From: Macrocystis pyrifera
Lineage: Eukaryota > Sar > Phaeophyceae > Laminariales > Laminariaceae
Assembly: GCA_031763025.1 (NCBI GenBank)
Contig: JASSKH010000037.1
Location: 3,472,001-3,536,000 of the forward strand
Length of the DNA stretch: 64,000 bases
Direction of reading: 5' to 3'
In this document: positions 20,601 to 29,954 of the stretch, piece after piece
Numbering within the stretch: the first letter of the stretch is position 1
Layout: the number at the start of each line of letters is the position of its first letter
Notes under the pieces: generated by a model
Database searches by the model: none
Told to the model about the DNA's origin: nothing
The model's input: the letters and a program-made list of their open reading frames with translations, nothing else
Position numbers and translations under genes: made by a program

Positions 20601-21400
20601 TTCTGTCAGAACAGCGTCGTCAGGTTTCGGAGTGGGTTGATGTTTTGCCGGCCGCTCAGTGGGCCTTGAACACTTCGTTTCGTGAACGTTACCGAAGCAC
20701 TCCGTACAGCGTGATGTTTGGGCGTGCTCCGCGTACCGATTTCTCGGCGCTCGTTTCTGAGTCTGATGGCAGGTGGAATGTTGACGTGATGAATGCTGAC
20801 TTGTTGCGTGCGAACGTCCGTGAAGTCGTTGCAGAGCAGGAGAGATTTTGCGCCGATATTCGCGCAGCTGTTGCCGTGTCTCGCGACAACAAACGTAAAC
20901 AGGCTCAGGGCCAGGTGGTGTTGCCAAAATTTGCGGTTGGTGATTTCGTGTTGTATGCTCGTGTTCGTCGGCAGGGTGTCACACCGAAATTGTTGTCCAC
21001 ATGGACTGGTCCGTGGCGTGTGGTAGCAGCTGATCATGATCATGTGTACTCAGTTCAGAACATCGTTTCTGGGAAGGTGCATCAAGCTCACGTGGCTCGT
21101 TTACGATTTTATGCGGATGCGACGTTGAACGTCACCGCTGATCTGAAGGATGTTTTCCAACATTCCTTTGCGCAGGGTGAATGCCGCATGAATGCTTTGG
21201 TGCATGTGGCCGAAGATGATGCCAACGAGGTGATTGTCTTGGTCGATTGGGATGGTTTCGAAGCAGAGGAGCGCACGTGGGAGTCTTTGCGGTCGATTTA
21301 TTCTGCTGCGCCTGAATTCGTCGTGAAGGAATTGCGCAAATTACGGATGACCCGTGCGCTCAAGATTAAAATTGCTTCAGAGTTCAGCATTGATTTGTGA
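17630..21400 (+). CDS. pol: Pol of chromovirus copy 2 (PR-RT-RNaseH-IN-chromodomain)
   Basis: Open frame of about 1256 codons; no ATG at its left end (17630 is GTG), so it is expected to be made as a Gag-Pol product. Aspartic protease DSG at residues 43-45. RT: SPAMAVPKKDSFRLVSDYSA, FGKLDLLQGYWQM and the catalytic VWVDDVF at about 418-424. RNase H: PDASDFHWG near 583 and IFTDHRNLQYIF. Integrase: HMRSAGH and CLHCVD form the HHCC zinc region (about 805-850), and the catalytic triad falls at D874, D942 and E978, giving the D-D-35-E spacing. C-terminal chromodomain with VLVDWDGFEAEERTWESL near 1202-1220. Organisation and chromodomain place it in the chromoviruses. All enzyme signatures look intact, but the upstream frameshift would prevent simple Gag-Pol fusion unless recoding occurs. 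Confidence 0.93.
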   Translation: MTLGTDQSSTAGEVPVDRSAECLRADLSLPGSVGSLMARVILDSGSALTSIGVGLLQQLSSHFGGADLQIPFENGPQQAKTATGVSVMVTHKTVPIAVSVRTPWGAVKLEPITFAVMPGTDNVVLFGMATMKALGIDVYREALEKLRPRAVPVSTGVETPSYLAARRVTVSVRAFQTEATVDAPEDKAVEHLVDRGPDMFMDPEAERTARERALEDSVQQAEQSGLSVGGATRLREILARRVGAFRRALCGDPPAQVEPMRVQLKQQAKPVKATPRRYEPTKRDWLSKCIAALVFFGFVYHNIQAVWASPAMAVPKKDSFRLVSDYSAVNAQVEKSPGVMPNHEDMGDLLGARFFGKLDLLQGYWQMPLAPEAQDVFTMATSDGLFTPTRVPQGVLNATSYFQGVMTEVLRGLDCKVWVDDVFFFADTEEALLQLLDDILERLENVGLFVAAHKCTFFSRELVWCGKVYSNGVVSHDPARVQGLSEMRRPENAGELMQFLQAVNWLRTSLPRLAETVAPLRDFLEELLVGATRRTKRVARNRVIKDTAWTEDRVRAWNAARGLVAQAVPLHHPRPGCVVLMFPDASDFHWGSFLTQVPEHEFRSGLALESMSHEPLGFLSGSFTGSQLRWATVDKEGFAIVNTFRRLEYLLWGGVHIFTDHRNLQYIFNPEKCVTTVTKTMAQRLENWKGVLGQYRYAIEHIPGDRNCWGDLLSRWVKVPTVPVRSVAVHSPCNADDSLPALDVIRASQQRSVARIGVGVHEFSTTFGQATLADDGLFRVRVGVRDVLWIPPDDLALQTRLMVCAHMRSAGHRGVAPTLFRLKEYCVWPHMDSQVREFVRQCLHCVDTRAGALIPRPYGDTVHGTAPGEVVHFDFLYVGHSGPEGSDGLPDEDGFRYVLVIMDDLSNYVALEPAEACTAEVTAKHLLAWCKTLGVPRVWVSDTATHFKNRVLALLSDALHIEHRFAVAYTPWSNGTCERMVKEVVRALRSILSEQRRQVSEWVDVLPAAQWALNTSFRERYRSTPYSVMFGRAPRTDFSALVSESDGRWNVDVMNADLLRANVREVVAEQERFCADIRAAVAVSRDNKRKQAQGQVVLPKFAVGDFVLYARVRRQGVTPKLLSTWTGPWRVVAADHDHVYSVQNIVSGKVHQAHVARLRFYADATLNVTADLKDVFQHSFAQGECRMNALVHVAEDDANEVIVLVDWDGFEAEERTWESLRSIYSAAPEFVVKELRKLRMTRALKIKIASEFSIDL

Positions 21401-21478
21401 TTTGCCGCATGCGATTTCGTCTTGGTTTTTTGGTTTTGTCAAGCTCGTTCGTGTCGAGTGAACTCGCTTTGGGGGTGC

Positions 21479-21710
21479 TGTAGCCAAAAGATACCAAGCC
21501 GTGGAGGTTTCAGTGTAATCGCATGTGTGAGTGGAGCAGTGGCCGGGGATCCTGTGTGATGTCCCCTAGCCACCTGGCTCGTGGTCCGATGAGGATCACT
21601 CCGTGATAATACAAGCTCTAAGAACAAGACTTACTGAGTGCGAGGCCAGCGAGACTGGTGGAGTCCCTCGCTGGAAGCCCTCTTGCTGATATCATCTGGC
21701 AGAGGCCATA
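21479..21710 (+). repeat. 3' LTR of chromovirus copy 2
   Basis: 232 bp, by eye identical to the 5' LTR. Preceded by CTTTGGGGGTGC and followed by the target duplication GTGC and the resumed CTG unit (GTACATATTTCTGTATCGTC). Confidence 0.92.
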
Positions 21711-21745
21711 GTGCGTACATATTTCTGTATCGTCAATGAAATTAC

Positions 21746-22671
21746 GTACTTGCTGCTTCTGCTGCTGCTGCTGCCGTCGTATAGCAAGCGATTACGTACT
21801 GCTGTTGTGCCGCTGTAGAGTAGTACAAATAATGAACTCTGCCCCCCCCCCCCCCCCCTTCCCCCTCCCCCACCATTCCCTGCACGCCACTCCCGCCCCG
21901 CGCACCCTATATGTTTACTTCGACCAGGTCCGTGGCAAGTGCTACAACTGCCGCCTGACGGACTCCACCATCAAAGACGGAGACATCATCATCAAGCGCA
22001 ATTAGGCTCCCTTCCATTTCGCCTGCTCCAGGGCTTCGCGGAATTCCGAAGCAGTACGCCAAGCAGATTGTCGCCATCCAGGACGAACGAAAGGAAACAA
22101 ATTGTTTCCCACATTTCCCAAAATCACGATTATTTCTTCCTACACATATCCAACGGGTTCAACAGCGAACAGATCCACATTCTGGGCCTCCCGCCTCGTT
22201 ACTACAGCATCCTGGAAGACTATTTACATATAATGTCTCATCCAAACTCCTATGCTGGCTACATCGAAACCGCGGCCGCCCAGCAACTATACAACATTTC
22301 CAAAACCGTTGTCGTTGCCGGCACTGCTGCTTTCTCTCCTGGACAGTCCCAAACCTTCCTTTAAACAACAGCCTGTATGTTGTATATTATCCACACGCCA
22401 AGCACTACTCCACTCTCTCCCCACACTGATGAAATATGTTATTCTTATTATTAGACGAATGTCATTCTTACTCTTGGTCACCGATCTTACGTTTCACATT
22501 ACATTAATAAATAAACGCGATTATTACATCCTTCACCGTTTCTTACACAAAATATATTTAGTTTGGTTGGCTTTGGGCTATGTCGCCAATTAATTGCAGT
22601 TATATGTACACGATACGACGGAATACCCACTCCGAAGGAAAGCCTTGTATATATATATATATATATTTATG
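21746..22671 (+). mobile_element. Interspersed repeat with zinc-finger and OTU-like remnants, copy 3 (truncated)
   Basis: Matches 361-1375: CTGCTGTTGTGCCGCTG, a C tract at about 21842-21857, finger GKCYNCRLTDSTIKDGDIII ended by a TAG (CGCAATTAG), OTU-like YAGYIE and AAAQQLYNIS with frameshifts, half of the foldback (22555-22600) and a (TA)n tract. It ends where SINE copy 3 begins. The CTG lead is nearly absent because the join with chromovirus copy 2 leaves only about 35 bp. Confidence 0.6.
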
Positions 22672-22980
22672 CATCACTTTTACTTCCCAGCCCACTCGTA
22701 GGAGGTTTTACCCTCGACGATCTTCTGGACAAGCCGTGGTCACAGGTGTCGTCCCTTCTCCCCCCCGGTACGTGCCTTTAGTTTTTATCGCGCATAGGGT
22801 TCAGCATTCCCACTGCTCGTCGATTTTCATCGAATGTACAGCTAACTCACGCTCTCGCGCTTTCCGCTAATCAATTTTATGCAAGAAATAATCTCTATGA
22901 GCATGCACTCGGTGAGACTCGAACTCACGAAATTGATCTTGATAGGCTCGCGGACCACCTACCAAGCCACCGGGGACGCC
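22672..22980 (-). mobile_element. tRNA-derived SINE, copy 3
   Basis: Minus-strand orientation: the head (GGCGTCCCCGGTGGCTTGG on the minus strand) ends at 22980, and the 3' end near 22672 abuts the (TA)n tract of OTU repeat copy 3. First of three co-oriented SINEs that bound the duplicated X segment. Confidence 0.88.
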
Positions 22981-23112
22981 GGAGCTATCTACAATATACC
23001 AGCAGTGATACGGGATGAATTACAGCGTAATATGTACGATTGATGGAATGTGACACCAACAACGATCAAATGAAAGACACCACTACACCGTGGTATACGT
23101 GCTGGTAGTGAT

Positions 23113-23310
23113 GTGTATGCTCAACTAAAGTACGTACAACGGCTGACCCGCCGGGTGATATTTGCGACGATGGCGGGGGGGGGGGAGAACCCAGGACCAG
23201 GCAGACCGGAAAAGACCTGGGCCCAATGTCTAGCTGACAACCACAGGGTTTTCCAAGCTGCCGAGGGGTCCACGGAAAGCGCCCCTCTGCTGTTCGGAGT
23301 AGAAACGGTG
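23113..23310 (+). pseudogene. LINE reverse transcriptase C-terminal remnant, copy 1
   Basis: The frame reads LTRRVIFATMAGGGENPGPG, then RPEKTWAQCLADNHRVFQ and STESAPLLFGVETVL. The G-x-R-P-x-K-x-W...CL.D pattern is the common tail that follows the RT domain in many non-LTR retrotransposons. Nothing upstream encodes an RT domain and the frame ends in a GT-rich repeat at 23315, so it is a short 3' relic. The G-run count differs between the two X copies (11 versus 10), shifting the frame in copy 2. Confidence 0.5.
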
Positions 23311-23457
23311 TTATGTGTGTGTGTGTTCTTCACATTATATATATAAAAAACTCAAGGAATATCGCGATATTTGACATTTAGAGCCAAATTATGTGCCTCA
23401 CGAGTTTTTATACGGACGTCGGATACAGCGATATTTTCGCCATACGCGGTCCGCAAC

Positions 23458-23504
23458 ACACAAATATATGCTTGGGGTATTTTACCCCAAGCATATATTT
23501 GTGT
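23458..23504. repeat. Perfect 22-bp-arm hairpin with 3-base loop, copy 1
   Basis: Arms 23458-23479 and 23483-23504 are exact reverse complements (CAAATATATGCTTGGGGTA and its mirror inside), separated by TTT. Transcribed either way it would form a very stable stem. It lies between two stretches containing the word CGATATTTT/ATATCGCG. Confidence 0.92.
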
Positions 23505-24420
23505 TCTCTTTTTTGTTGGTCGAGCCGAATTTGGCACACAAAATTGGAAACAGCCTGTTCCCTCTACTCGGTCATCCGATCATTACCCTGCCAGCAAAGC
23601 ACCACAACAGCAGCAGCAGCAGTGGTGGCCGCCACGACTTGGTTGAATGAGTACGGCAGACGGGTGCTCCCTTGGTCGGGGAGAGGCGGATGCACGGGAT
23701 GGCACCAGCACAGCACCCAGTGCTCTGGCTGGGCGTCTTTCTGCCGGAGTTGCCCCAAACCCATGTTCCCAACACCGCACGCCCCACCTCATCCGGGAAC
23801 AAGCGGGTATAGCGCCAATCCGACCTTTAGTTTTTGGCGGACACGTCTCAGCACCAGCACGAGACGCGCCATCGTCCATGCCAAGAGCCAGATCCATGGT
23901 GTACGCGGCCGCTGTAGCCTGCCGAGCTACGTAGAGAGGCAACTGCTGCAGCAGCAGCGACGTCCTCCAGCCCATGCGATGTTCTACGTGTTTGTGCACT
24001 TGCCGCCTATTTTTATTTCACCCATGTTTTATCTCACGTTGTTCTGGCAAGAAACCCGATATTGAGTTTTCTATCGAGGGATTTGCGTGTACGAAAATCG
24101 CGATATTGAATTCGGCGCAAAGAGTCGAAATATCACCCTCTGTTGATTTTTTATATATATATGTACTCGTACAAGGTTCCCCTCCGGGAGGTGCCGTATT
24201 AATAGGGGAGTGTTGGCGCAAGAGCGAAATAGTATTCGTATCCAACCCTGCACACTTGTTTGTGTAGAAGTAGTACCTGCATCCACCCATCATTTAAACG
24301 TAAAGAACACACACGACATATTCATTTTGAGGACAGACTAATATAATAATGTTCACGGAACTAGTGCGGAATCAAAAACACAAAATAGGGTAGCGGGAAG
24401 TGGATATATATATATATATA

Positions 24421-24742
24421 TTTTTTTTTTCATCATCACTTTTACTTTCCAGCCCACTCGTAGGATGTTTTACCCTCGACGATCGTCTGGACAAGCCGTG
24501 GTCACAGGTGTCGTCCCTTCTCCCCCCCGGTACGTGCCTTTAGTTTTTATCGCGCATAGGGTTTAGCATTCCCACTGCTCGTCGATTTTCATCGAATGTA
24601 CAGCTAACTCACGCTCTCGCGCTTTCCGCTAATCAATTTTATGCAAGAAAAAATCTCTATGAGCATGCACTCGGTGAGACTCGAACTCACGAAATTGATC
24701 TTGATAGGCTCGCGGACCACCTACCAAGCCACCGGGGACGCC
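24421..24742 (-). mobile_element. tRNA-derived SINE, copy 4
   Basis: Minus orientation, with a T10 tract (the poly(A) tail) at 24421-24430 directly following (TA)n. Nearly identical to copy 5, and both sit at the same junction with X, so they were duplicated together with X. Confidence 0.9.
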
Positions 24743-24873
24743 GGAGCTATCTACAATATACCAGCAGTGATACGGGATGAATTACAGCGTAATATGTACG
24801 ATTGATGGAATGTGACACCAACAACGATCAAATGAAAGACACCACTACACCGTGGTATACGTGCTGGTAGTGA

Positions 24874-25071
24874 TGTGTATGCTCAACTAAAGTACGTACA
24901 ACGGCTGACCCGCCGGGTGATATTTGCGACGATGGCGGGGGGGGGGAGAGCCCAGGACCAGGCAGACCGGAAAAGACCTGGGCCCAATGTCTAGCTGACA
25001 ACCACAGGGTTTTCCAAGCTGCCGAGGGGTCCACGGAAAGCGCCCCTCTGCTGTTCGGAGTAGAAACGGTG
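24874..25071 (+). pseudogene. LINE reverse transcriptase C-terminal remnant, copy 2
   Basis: Counterpart of 23113-23310. One G fewer in the G-run near 24936-24945 puts the LTRR part and the GRPEKTW part in different frames, so this copy is broken at the point where copy 1 is continuous. Confidence 0.5.
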
Positions 25072-25217
25072 TTATGTGTGTGTGTGTTCTTCACATTATA
25101 TATATAAAAAACTCAAGGAATATCGCGATATTTGACATTTAGAGCCAAATTATGTGCCTCACGAGTTTTATACGGACGTCGGATACAGCGATATTTTCGC
25201 CATACGCGGTCCGCAAC

Positions 25218-25265
25218 ACACAAATATATGCTTGGGGTATTTTTACCCCAAGCATATATTTGTGT
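25218..25265. repeat. Perfect 22-bp-arm hairpin, copy 2 (4-base loop)
   Basis: Arms 25218-25239 and 25244-25265, identical to copy 1 with loop TTTT. Both arms have stayed perfect while the loop changed. Confidence 0.92.
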
Positions 25266-26187
25266 TCTCTTTTTTGTTGGTCGAGCCGAATTTGGCACAC
25301 AAAATTGGAAACAGCCTGTCCCCTCTACTCGGTCATCCGATCATTACCCTGCCAGCAAAGCACCACAACAGCAGCAGCAGCAGTGGTGGCCGCCACGACT
25401 TGGTTGAATGAGTACGGCAGACGGGTGCTCCCTTGGTCGGGGAGAGGCGGATGCACGGGATGGCACCAGCACAGCACCCAGTGCTCTGGCTGGGCGTCTT
25501 TCTGCCGGAGTTGCCCCAAACCCATGTTCCCAACACCGCACGCCCCACCTCATCCGGGAACAAGCGGGTATAGCGCCAATCCGACCTTTAGTTTTTGGCG
25601 GACACGTCTCAGCACCAGCACGAGACGCGCCATCGTCCATGCCAAGAGCCAGATCCATGGTGTACGCGGTCGCTGTAGCCTGCCGAGCTACGTAGAGAAG
25701 AAACTGCTGCAGCAGCAGCGACGTCCTCCAGCCCATGCGATGTTCTACGTGTTTGTGCACTTGCCGCCTATTTTTATTTCACCCATGTTTTATCTCACGT
25801 TGTTCTGGCAAGAAACCCGATATTGAGTTTTCTATCGAGGGATTTGCGTGTACGAAAATCGCGATATTGAATTCGGCGCAAAGAGTCGAAATATCACCCT
25901 CTGTTGATTTTTATATATATATGTACTCGTACAAGGTTCCCCTCCGGGAGGTGCCGTATTAATAGGGGAGTGTTGCGCGCAAGAGCGAAATAGTATTCGT
26001 ATCCAACCCTGCACACTTGTTTGTGTAGAAGTAGTACCTGCATCCACCCATCATTTAAACGTGAAGAACACACACAACATATTCATTTTGAGGACAGACT
26101 AATATAATAATGTTCACGGAACTAGTGCGGAATCAATAACACAAAATAGGGTAGCGGGAAGTGGATATATATATATATATATATATA

Positions 26188-26507
26188 TTTTTTATCATCA
26201 CTTTTACTTTCCAGCCCACTCGTAGGATGTTTTACCCTCGACGATCGTCTGGACAAGCCGTGGTCACAGGTGTCGTCCCTTCTCCCCCCCGGTACGTGCC
26301 TTTAGTTTTTATCGCGCATAGGGTTCAGCATTCCCACTGCTCGTCGATTTTCATCGAATGTACAGCTAACTCACGCTCTCGCGCTTTCCGCTAATCAATT
26401 TTATGCAAGAAAAAATCTCTATGAGCATGCACTCGGTGAGACTCGAACTCACGAAATTGATCTTGATAGGCTCGCGGACCACCTACTACCAAGCCACCGG
26501 GGACGCC
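26188..26507 (-). mobile_element. tRNA-derived SINE, copy 5
   Basis: Minus orientation, T tract at 26188-26193 after (TA)n, head ending at 26507. A 3-bp duplication (CTACTACC for CTACC) lies in the D-arm region. Last of the three SINEs in the SINE-X-SINE-X-SINE array. Confidence 0.9.
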
Positions 26508-26880
26508 GTATTGATCCAGCTGACTTGCGGCGATTAATTCGTAAGTAAAAAAAAGTTAATCGTTCAGAAAAGGGGATGAACGTACTGGTACGAAAAAAGT
26601 CACAAGTGGAAAACACAACTCTCACAACTTGTAGTATATAATACTAAACGTTGAGAAAAGCAAGGTGGATGAATGCCGGTAGCTAAACTGAAGTGATGGT
26701 GGGAATGGAAATTGGGAAACGGGAAGCAGAGAAGAGTATGTATGAGGGATACTACTGATTTAAGGAAGGATGTTCGGTTTATATAGGAACGGCATCTGCG
26801 CTATAATGTCGGGAGGCAAGCACAATAAAAATAATGAATAATAATGAATGTACTGCTGTTAAGTTGTAGTATACTCTGCT
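26508..26880. other. Gene-less interval
   Basis: AT- and A-rich sequence with no usable open frame. GGTTTATATAGGAACGG near 26775 is TATA-like but has no identifiable gene after it. Confidence 0.5.
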
Positions 26881-27206
26881 GGCGTCACCGGTGGCTTGGT
26901 GGCCCGCGTGCCTATCAAGATCAATTTCGTGGGTTCAAATCTCACCGAGTGCATGCTCGTAGGGACTTTTTCTTGCGCATCAAAAATTGATAAGCGGAAA
27001 GCGCGAGGGCGTCAGTTACCTACATTCGATGAAAATCGACGAGCAGTGGGAATGCTGAACCCTATGCGCTATAAAAATGAAGGCACGTACCGGGGGGAAG
27101 AAGGGACGACACCTGTGACCACGGCTTGTCCAGAAGATCGTCGAGGGTAAAAACTTCCTACGAGTAGGCTGGAAAGTAAAAGTGATGAAAAAAAAAAAAA
27201 AAAAAA
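26881..27206 (+). mobile_element. tRNA-derived SINE, copy 6
   Basis: Plus orientation. Head GGCGTCACCGGTGGCTTGG, T-arm region GTGGGTTCAAATCTCACC, the common body and an A20-type tail ending at 27206. Similar to copy 1 in the head (GTGGGTTC), which suggests two SINE subfamilies in the window. Confidence 0.88.
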
Positions 27207-28440
27207 GTACCGAAACAAAAAAGCGTGGATGGTGCGAGTCGAACCTCGGAAACGAAAATTTTATCGAGCGCAGTATGCTCGTACAACTCGCACGTCGTGT
27301 TTTTTCCGCAATCTGAATCACATTGCACGATCTCCTACAACCAGTTAGTCCTGCTGTAGAGTAGGTTGTACAAGTACGACTGCGTACTGAGCAGTAGTAC
27401 TGATGTAAAATGCCACGTGAGGAACGTACGTGTACTTATCTCCTTTCAGCTGGCTCTAGGATCTATCGGTCAGCAGTGCGTAGGACACACAGCAATCAGA
27501 ACTACTGCTGTAAAGCATGTTTTGTACGAACGCTGCTGTATTAATTGTTGTACAGCAGTGTTTTACAGTAGTACGAACGATTTGTTTTTGTTGTACTCGA
27601 GTCGACGAATATATCGATCCGGGGATAATCGGTACCGAGCAAAAAATGCCGGTCACACATTGCGGAAGGTACGTGCATAGGGGGCCAATGTGCCGATGAC
27701 AACAACAACGAACACTGGTACTACTGAGGGTACAGCGCGGATCTTCCACATGTGCATAGTACCCTGCCTGCTGCTGCTGTTGGCGCACTGTGCTGAGCAC
27801 AGCCGGAGCAGTGGCAAAGTTGGATCACACACAGCAATAAGCAAAAGAAGCAGCGAGAGAGGTAGGTGATGATGATGCTGGACCAGGTAGTGTGGTGTGG
27901 TCGTGGCGTGGTCAAATCTCCGATAAACCAACTTTGATAGCCGCAGTATGATCATCCGTACGCGCAAGGTGTACCCACTGCTGCTGCTGGGCAGCAGGGT
28001 TGTGGTGCTGTGGGAAGCTGGCGGTAAGCACGCTCTGTGCACTGCTGTGGGCATTGTTCTCTGGGCGGTGGTCCGTGCTGTCCGCGCAACAACCTAAAAA
28101 AAATGTACAGGGATATTATAATTCATCCTGGGTACATACCGATCAAAAAATATATGGCAGACGATGGAATGCGGACGGCAGGCTCCGACAACCACAACCA
28201 ACCACAGCAACACTGCGCATATGTGTGTGTCGAACACGCACGGCGTGTGGGCGGCAGCGTTGGAACGACGGGATCTGTGCATGTTGTCTGTTGTGCACCT
28301 GGTATATGCCTGAGCTGTGTGCACACAGGTCATGAGAGCCTGGGGGAGAAAACAGACAGCATGTACCGATACGTACGTACAAAATAAGGCCTCTCGTACT
28401 GAGAAACCAGGGAAATCGTCTTATCCACTCCCGCCGGAAA
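27207..28440. other. Gene-poor interval with GTAC/CAGCAG words
   Basis: No convincing gene. A 48-codon frame starts at ATG 27949 (MIIRTRKVYPLLLLG, signal-anchor-like) and is followed within it by a possible donor GGCGGTAAGC at about 28021; longer frames here are composition-driven. The sequence is rich in GTACG, GCAGTAG and CTGCTGCTG words. Nothing else can be supported. Confidence 0.35.
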
Positions 28441-28445
28441 AAAAA

Positions 28446-28546
28446 CCTTGGGCGCCTGCCACGCGCTTCAGAGTGCACGGATCGCGCCGAGAAAAAAAAA
28501 CCTTGGGCGCCTGCCACGCGCTTCAGAGTGCACGGATCGCGCCGAG
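28446..28546. repeat. 55-bp-period direct duplication
   Basis: A 46-bp sequence starting CCTTGGGCGCCTGCCACGCG occurs at 28446-28491 and 28501-28546, joined by an A-rich spacer (GAAAAAAAAA) that also precedes the first copy. No mismatches are seen. Confidence 0.9.
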
Positions 28547-29380
28547 ACCTACACCAATGTGTCCGGCAGGGCTTCCCGTGTCCGTGTACTTAGTGTTTTG
28601 CCTAAAAGTGCTCGTGCGAAGAGAAAAGTTGGCAAAAGTACGAAAATTTGACAAATATACGTATACATATATGTCTATTAATGTTGTCGTTATCGCCGGT
28701 TGGGTGCTTCCTAGATGCGAATGGCAGTGTCACACGGCAGGCATTCCAGCTACAAGCTGTCTGTCTGGCGTCTTCCGTACTGCTTAGACTTGCTCAACCA
28801 CATTTCCTGTCCGTATATGAAACCTCTTGTGCAGCCGCTTACAACATCGTCTAGCGATCCGCGATGAGCTTATTGTTCAAGTTTATTTCGTTTTTTTTTT
28901 CCACGTAGTGATTTTTTTTTTTTTTTTTGACACATATCTCGTATACACTACTTTCGAATCCACGCAAAAAGCCATATAAAATAATATCTAGACATTAAAA
29001 CAACAGAAGTTGCAAATACAGCAGCAGCGAGAACAGCAACATTATTCACACTTAGAACCATACTACTAAAACAACAAAAGTAACAAAAACAGCAGTAGCA
29101 AAAACAGCAGCAGCTCATCTCCGAAAGAATTATTCACACTTAGAACCAAATCAACAACATTCAATCGATCTATAAATATTTGTGAAATGCAAAGGTTTCA
29201 ACATGTTGCAACATCATATCAATATCCCTTGTTCGGGTTATATAGTATCAGTGCGCAGAATGATTAGTTAAAATTCTCCTGCTGACCCGGGCAGCATCCA
29301 GGGGAGCCGCTGGCCTATATCTTTGACAAGGAATCACATATAGAATACGCGCGCTCGGTTTATCACAATACTTGTCAAAT
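28547..29380. other. Gene-less AT-rich interval
   Basis: Contains T-runs (28905-28929), a local repetition of ATTATTCACACTTAGAACCA (29039 and 29130) within CAG/AAC-rich sequence, and no frame with recognisable features. Confidence 0.5.
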
Positions 29381-29381
29381 T

Positions 29382-29490
29382 AGGTAAAAATGGAATATAG
29401 ACGAGGCGTATTACGCAGCTTGCAAAGTTGAGTATCAACTATTTAATCAGTCGAACTCACAGCTGACGTATTTCAACATTTATAAAATAC
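29382..29490 (-). repeat. Inverted fragment of the OTU-repeat tail
   Basis: The reverse complement reads ATACGTCAGCTGTGAGTTCG, GACTGATTAAATAGTTGATA and GCAAGCTGCGTAATACG, matching 1548-1620 and 9718-9790. It is followed by a CTG-rich block (29500-29545). An adjacent minus-strand frame (29480-29767) is unrecognised. Confidence 0.7.
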
Positions 29491-29954
29491 CGCTGGTGGC
29501 GCTACTGACCCGGCTGCTGCTGCTACTAACTACTGCTGCTGCTGCGGTGCAAGATGTTCCCAGCCACAGCCATCGAGCCCGGTCGCGGCTGTCCCACGCC
29601 CCCGCGATGCCACGGCGGACAACAGCATCCGCTCGGCACACGATCGCCGACGCCTCGTGGACAGTTCGACCCATACGCTGCAAATATGCCTCCTGATTCG
29701 CTTGTATATTTTTTTTTCCCTCTTGCCTTGGCCGAGGTTCGTTTTGTTTGTTCGAACTGCCCATCAAGAAATTGATTGTCCTGGTCCCGAAAAGTGACTG
29801 AAAAGGGGCGGTTTTTATACGGATACTATTATTATGCCGATTCGAGCTGTGTTTGTTTTGCTGTATGCCTTCTTATCCTTATGAATGAAGTACTACATAG
29901 TGGGTGGGTGACGAGCGTACACAGGTGGACACTCGGCTCCAGCCACGGGGTGGT

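Larger units (their letters stand above)
15948..21710 (+). mobile_element. Ty3/gypsy chromovirus, copy 2 (near-complete)
   Basis: A 5763-bp element with 232-bp LTRs, TG...TA termini and a 4-bp target duplication (GTGC before 15948 and after 21710). It contains full gag and pol coding sequence with protease, RT, RNase H, integrase and a chromodomain, but a 4-bp insertion near 17585-17592 separates gag from pol by a frame change. It is inserted in the CTG-repeat array. Relationship to copy 1 is given under that entry. Confidence 0.95.
22981..24420. repeat. X segment, tandem copy 1
   Basis: About 1440 bp that recurs almost unchanged at 24743-26187. Contents: a LINE C-terminal remnant (23113-23300), a 22-bp-arm hairpin (23458-23504), a CAG-rich stretch shared with 38548-38615, a GC-rich 23650-23960 block with competing open frames on both strands and no recognised domain, and a terminal (TA)n. 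Each X is separated from the next by a SINE in the same orientation. Confidence 0.85.
24743..26187. repeat. X segment, tandem copy 2
   Basis: Almost identical to 22981-24420; a few indels distinguish them (G-run 10 versus 11, one base fewer at 25168, hairpin loop 4 versus 3 bases, a longer (TA)n). The shared breakpoints, with a SINE on each side, point to unequal exchange between SINE copies. Confidence 0.88.

Noticed and set aside
22905-22980. tRNA gene on the minus strand
   Set aside because: The T-arm and A/B boxes are present, but the acceptor stem does not pair and the same head precedes a common body and poly(A) tail in six copies, so it is a SINE head.
23583-23999. 138-codon minus frame in X (and its duplicate at 25344-25760)
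   Set aside because: The CAG tract gives it a Cys run, the plus strand has equally long frames, and neither has a recognisable domain. Conservation between X copies only reflects the recent duplication.
27215-27305. Second tRNA-like sequence on the minus strand (GAGGTTCGACTCGCACC, stem CGAGC-ATACTGC-GCTCG)
   Set aside because: An anticodon-like stem-loop and T-arm-like piece exist, but the T-loop is the wrong size and there is no acceptor pairing, so a tRNA cannot be supported.
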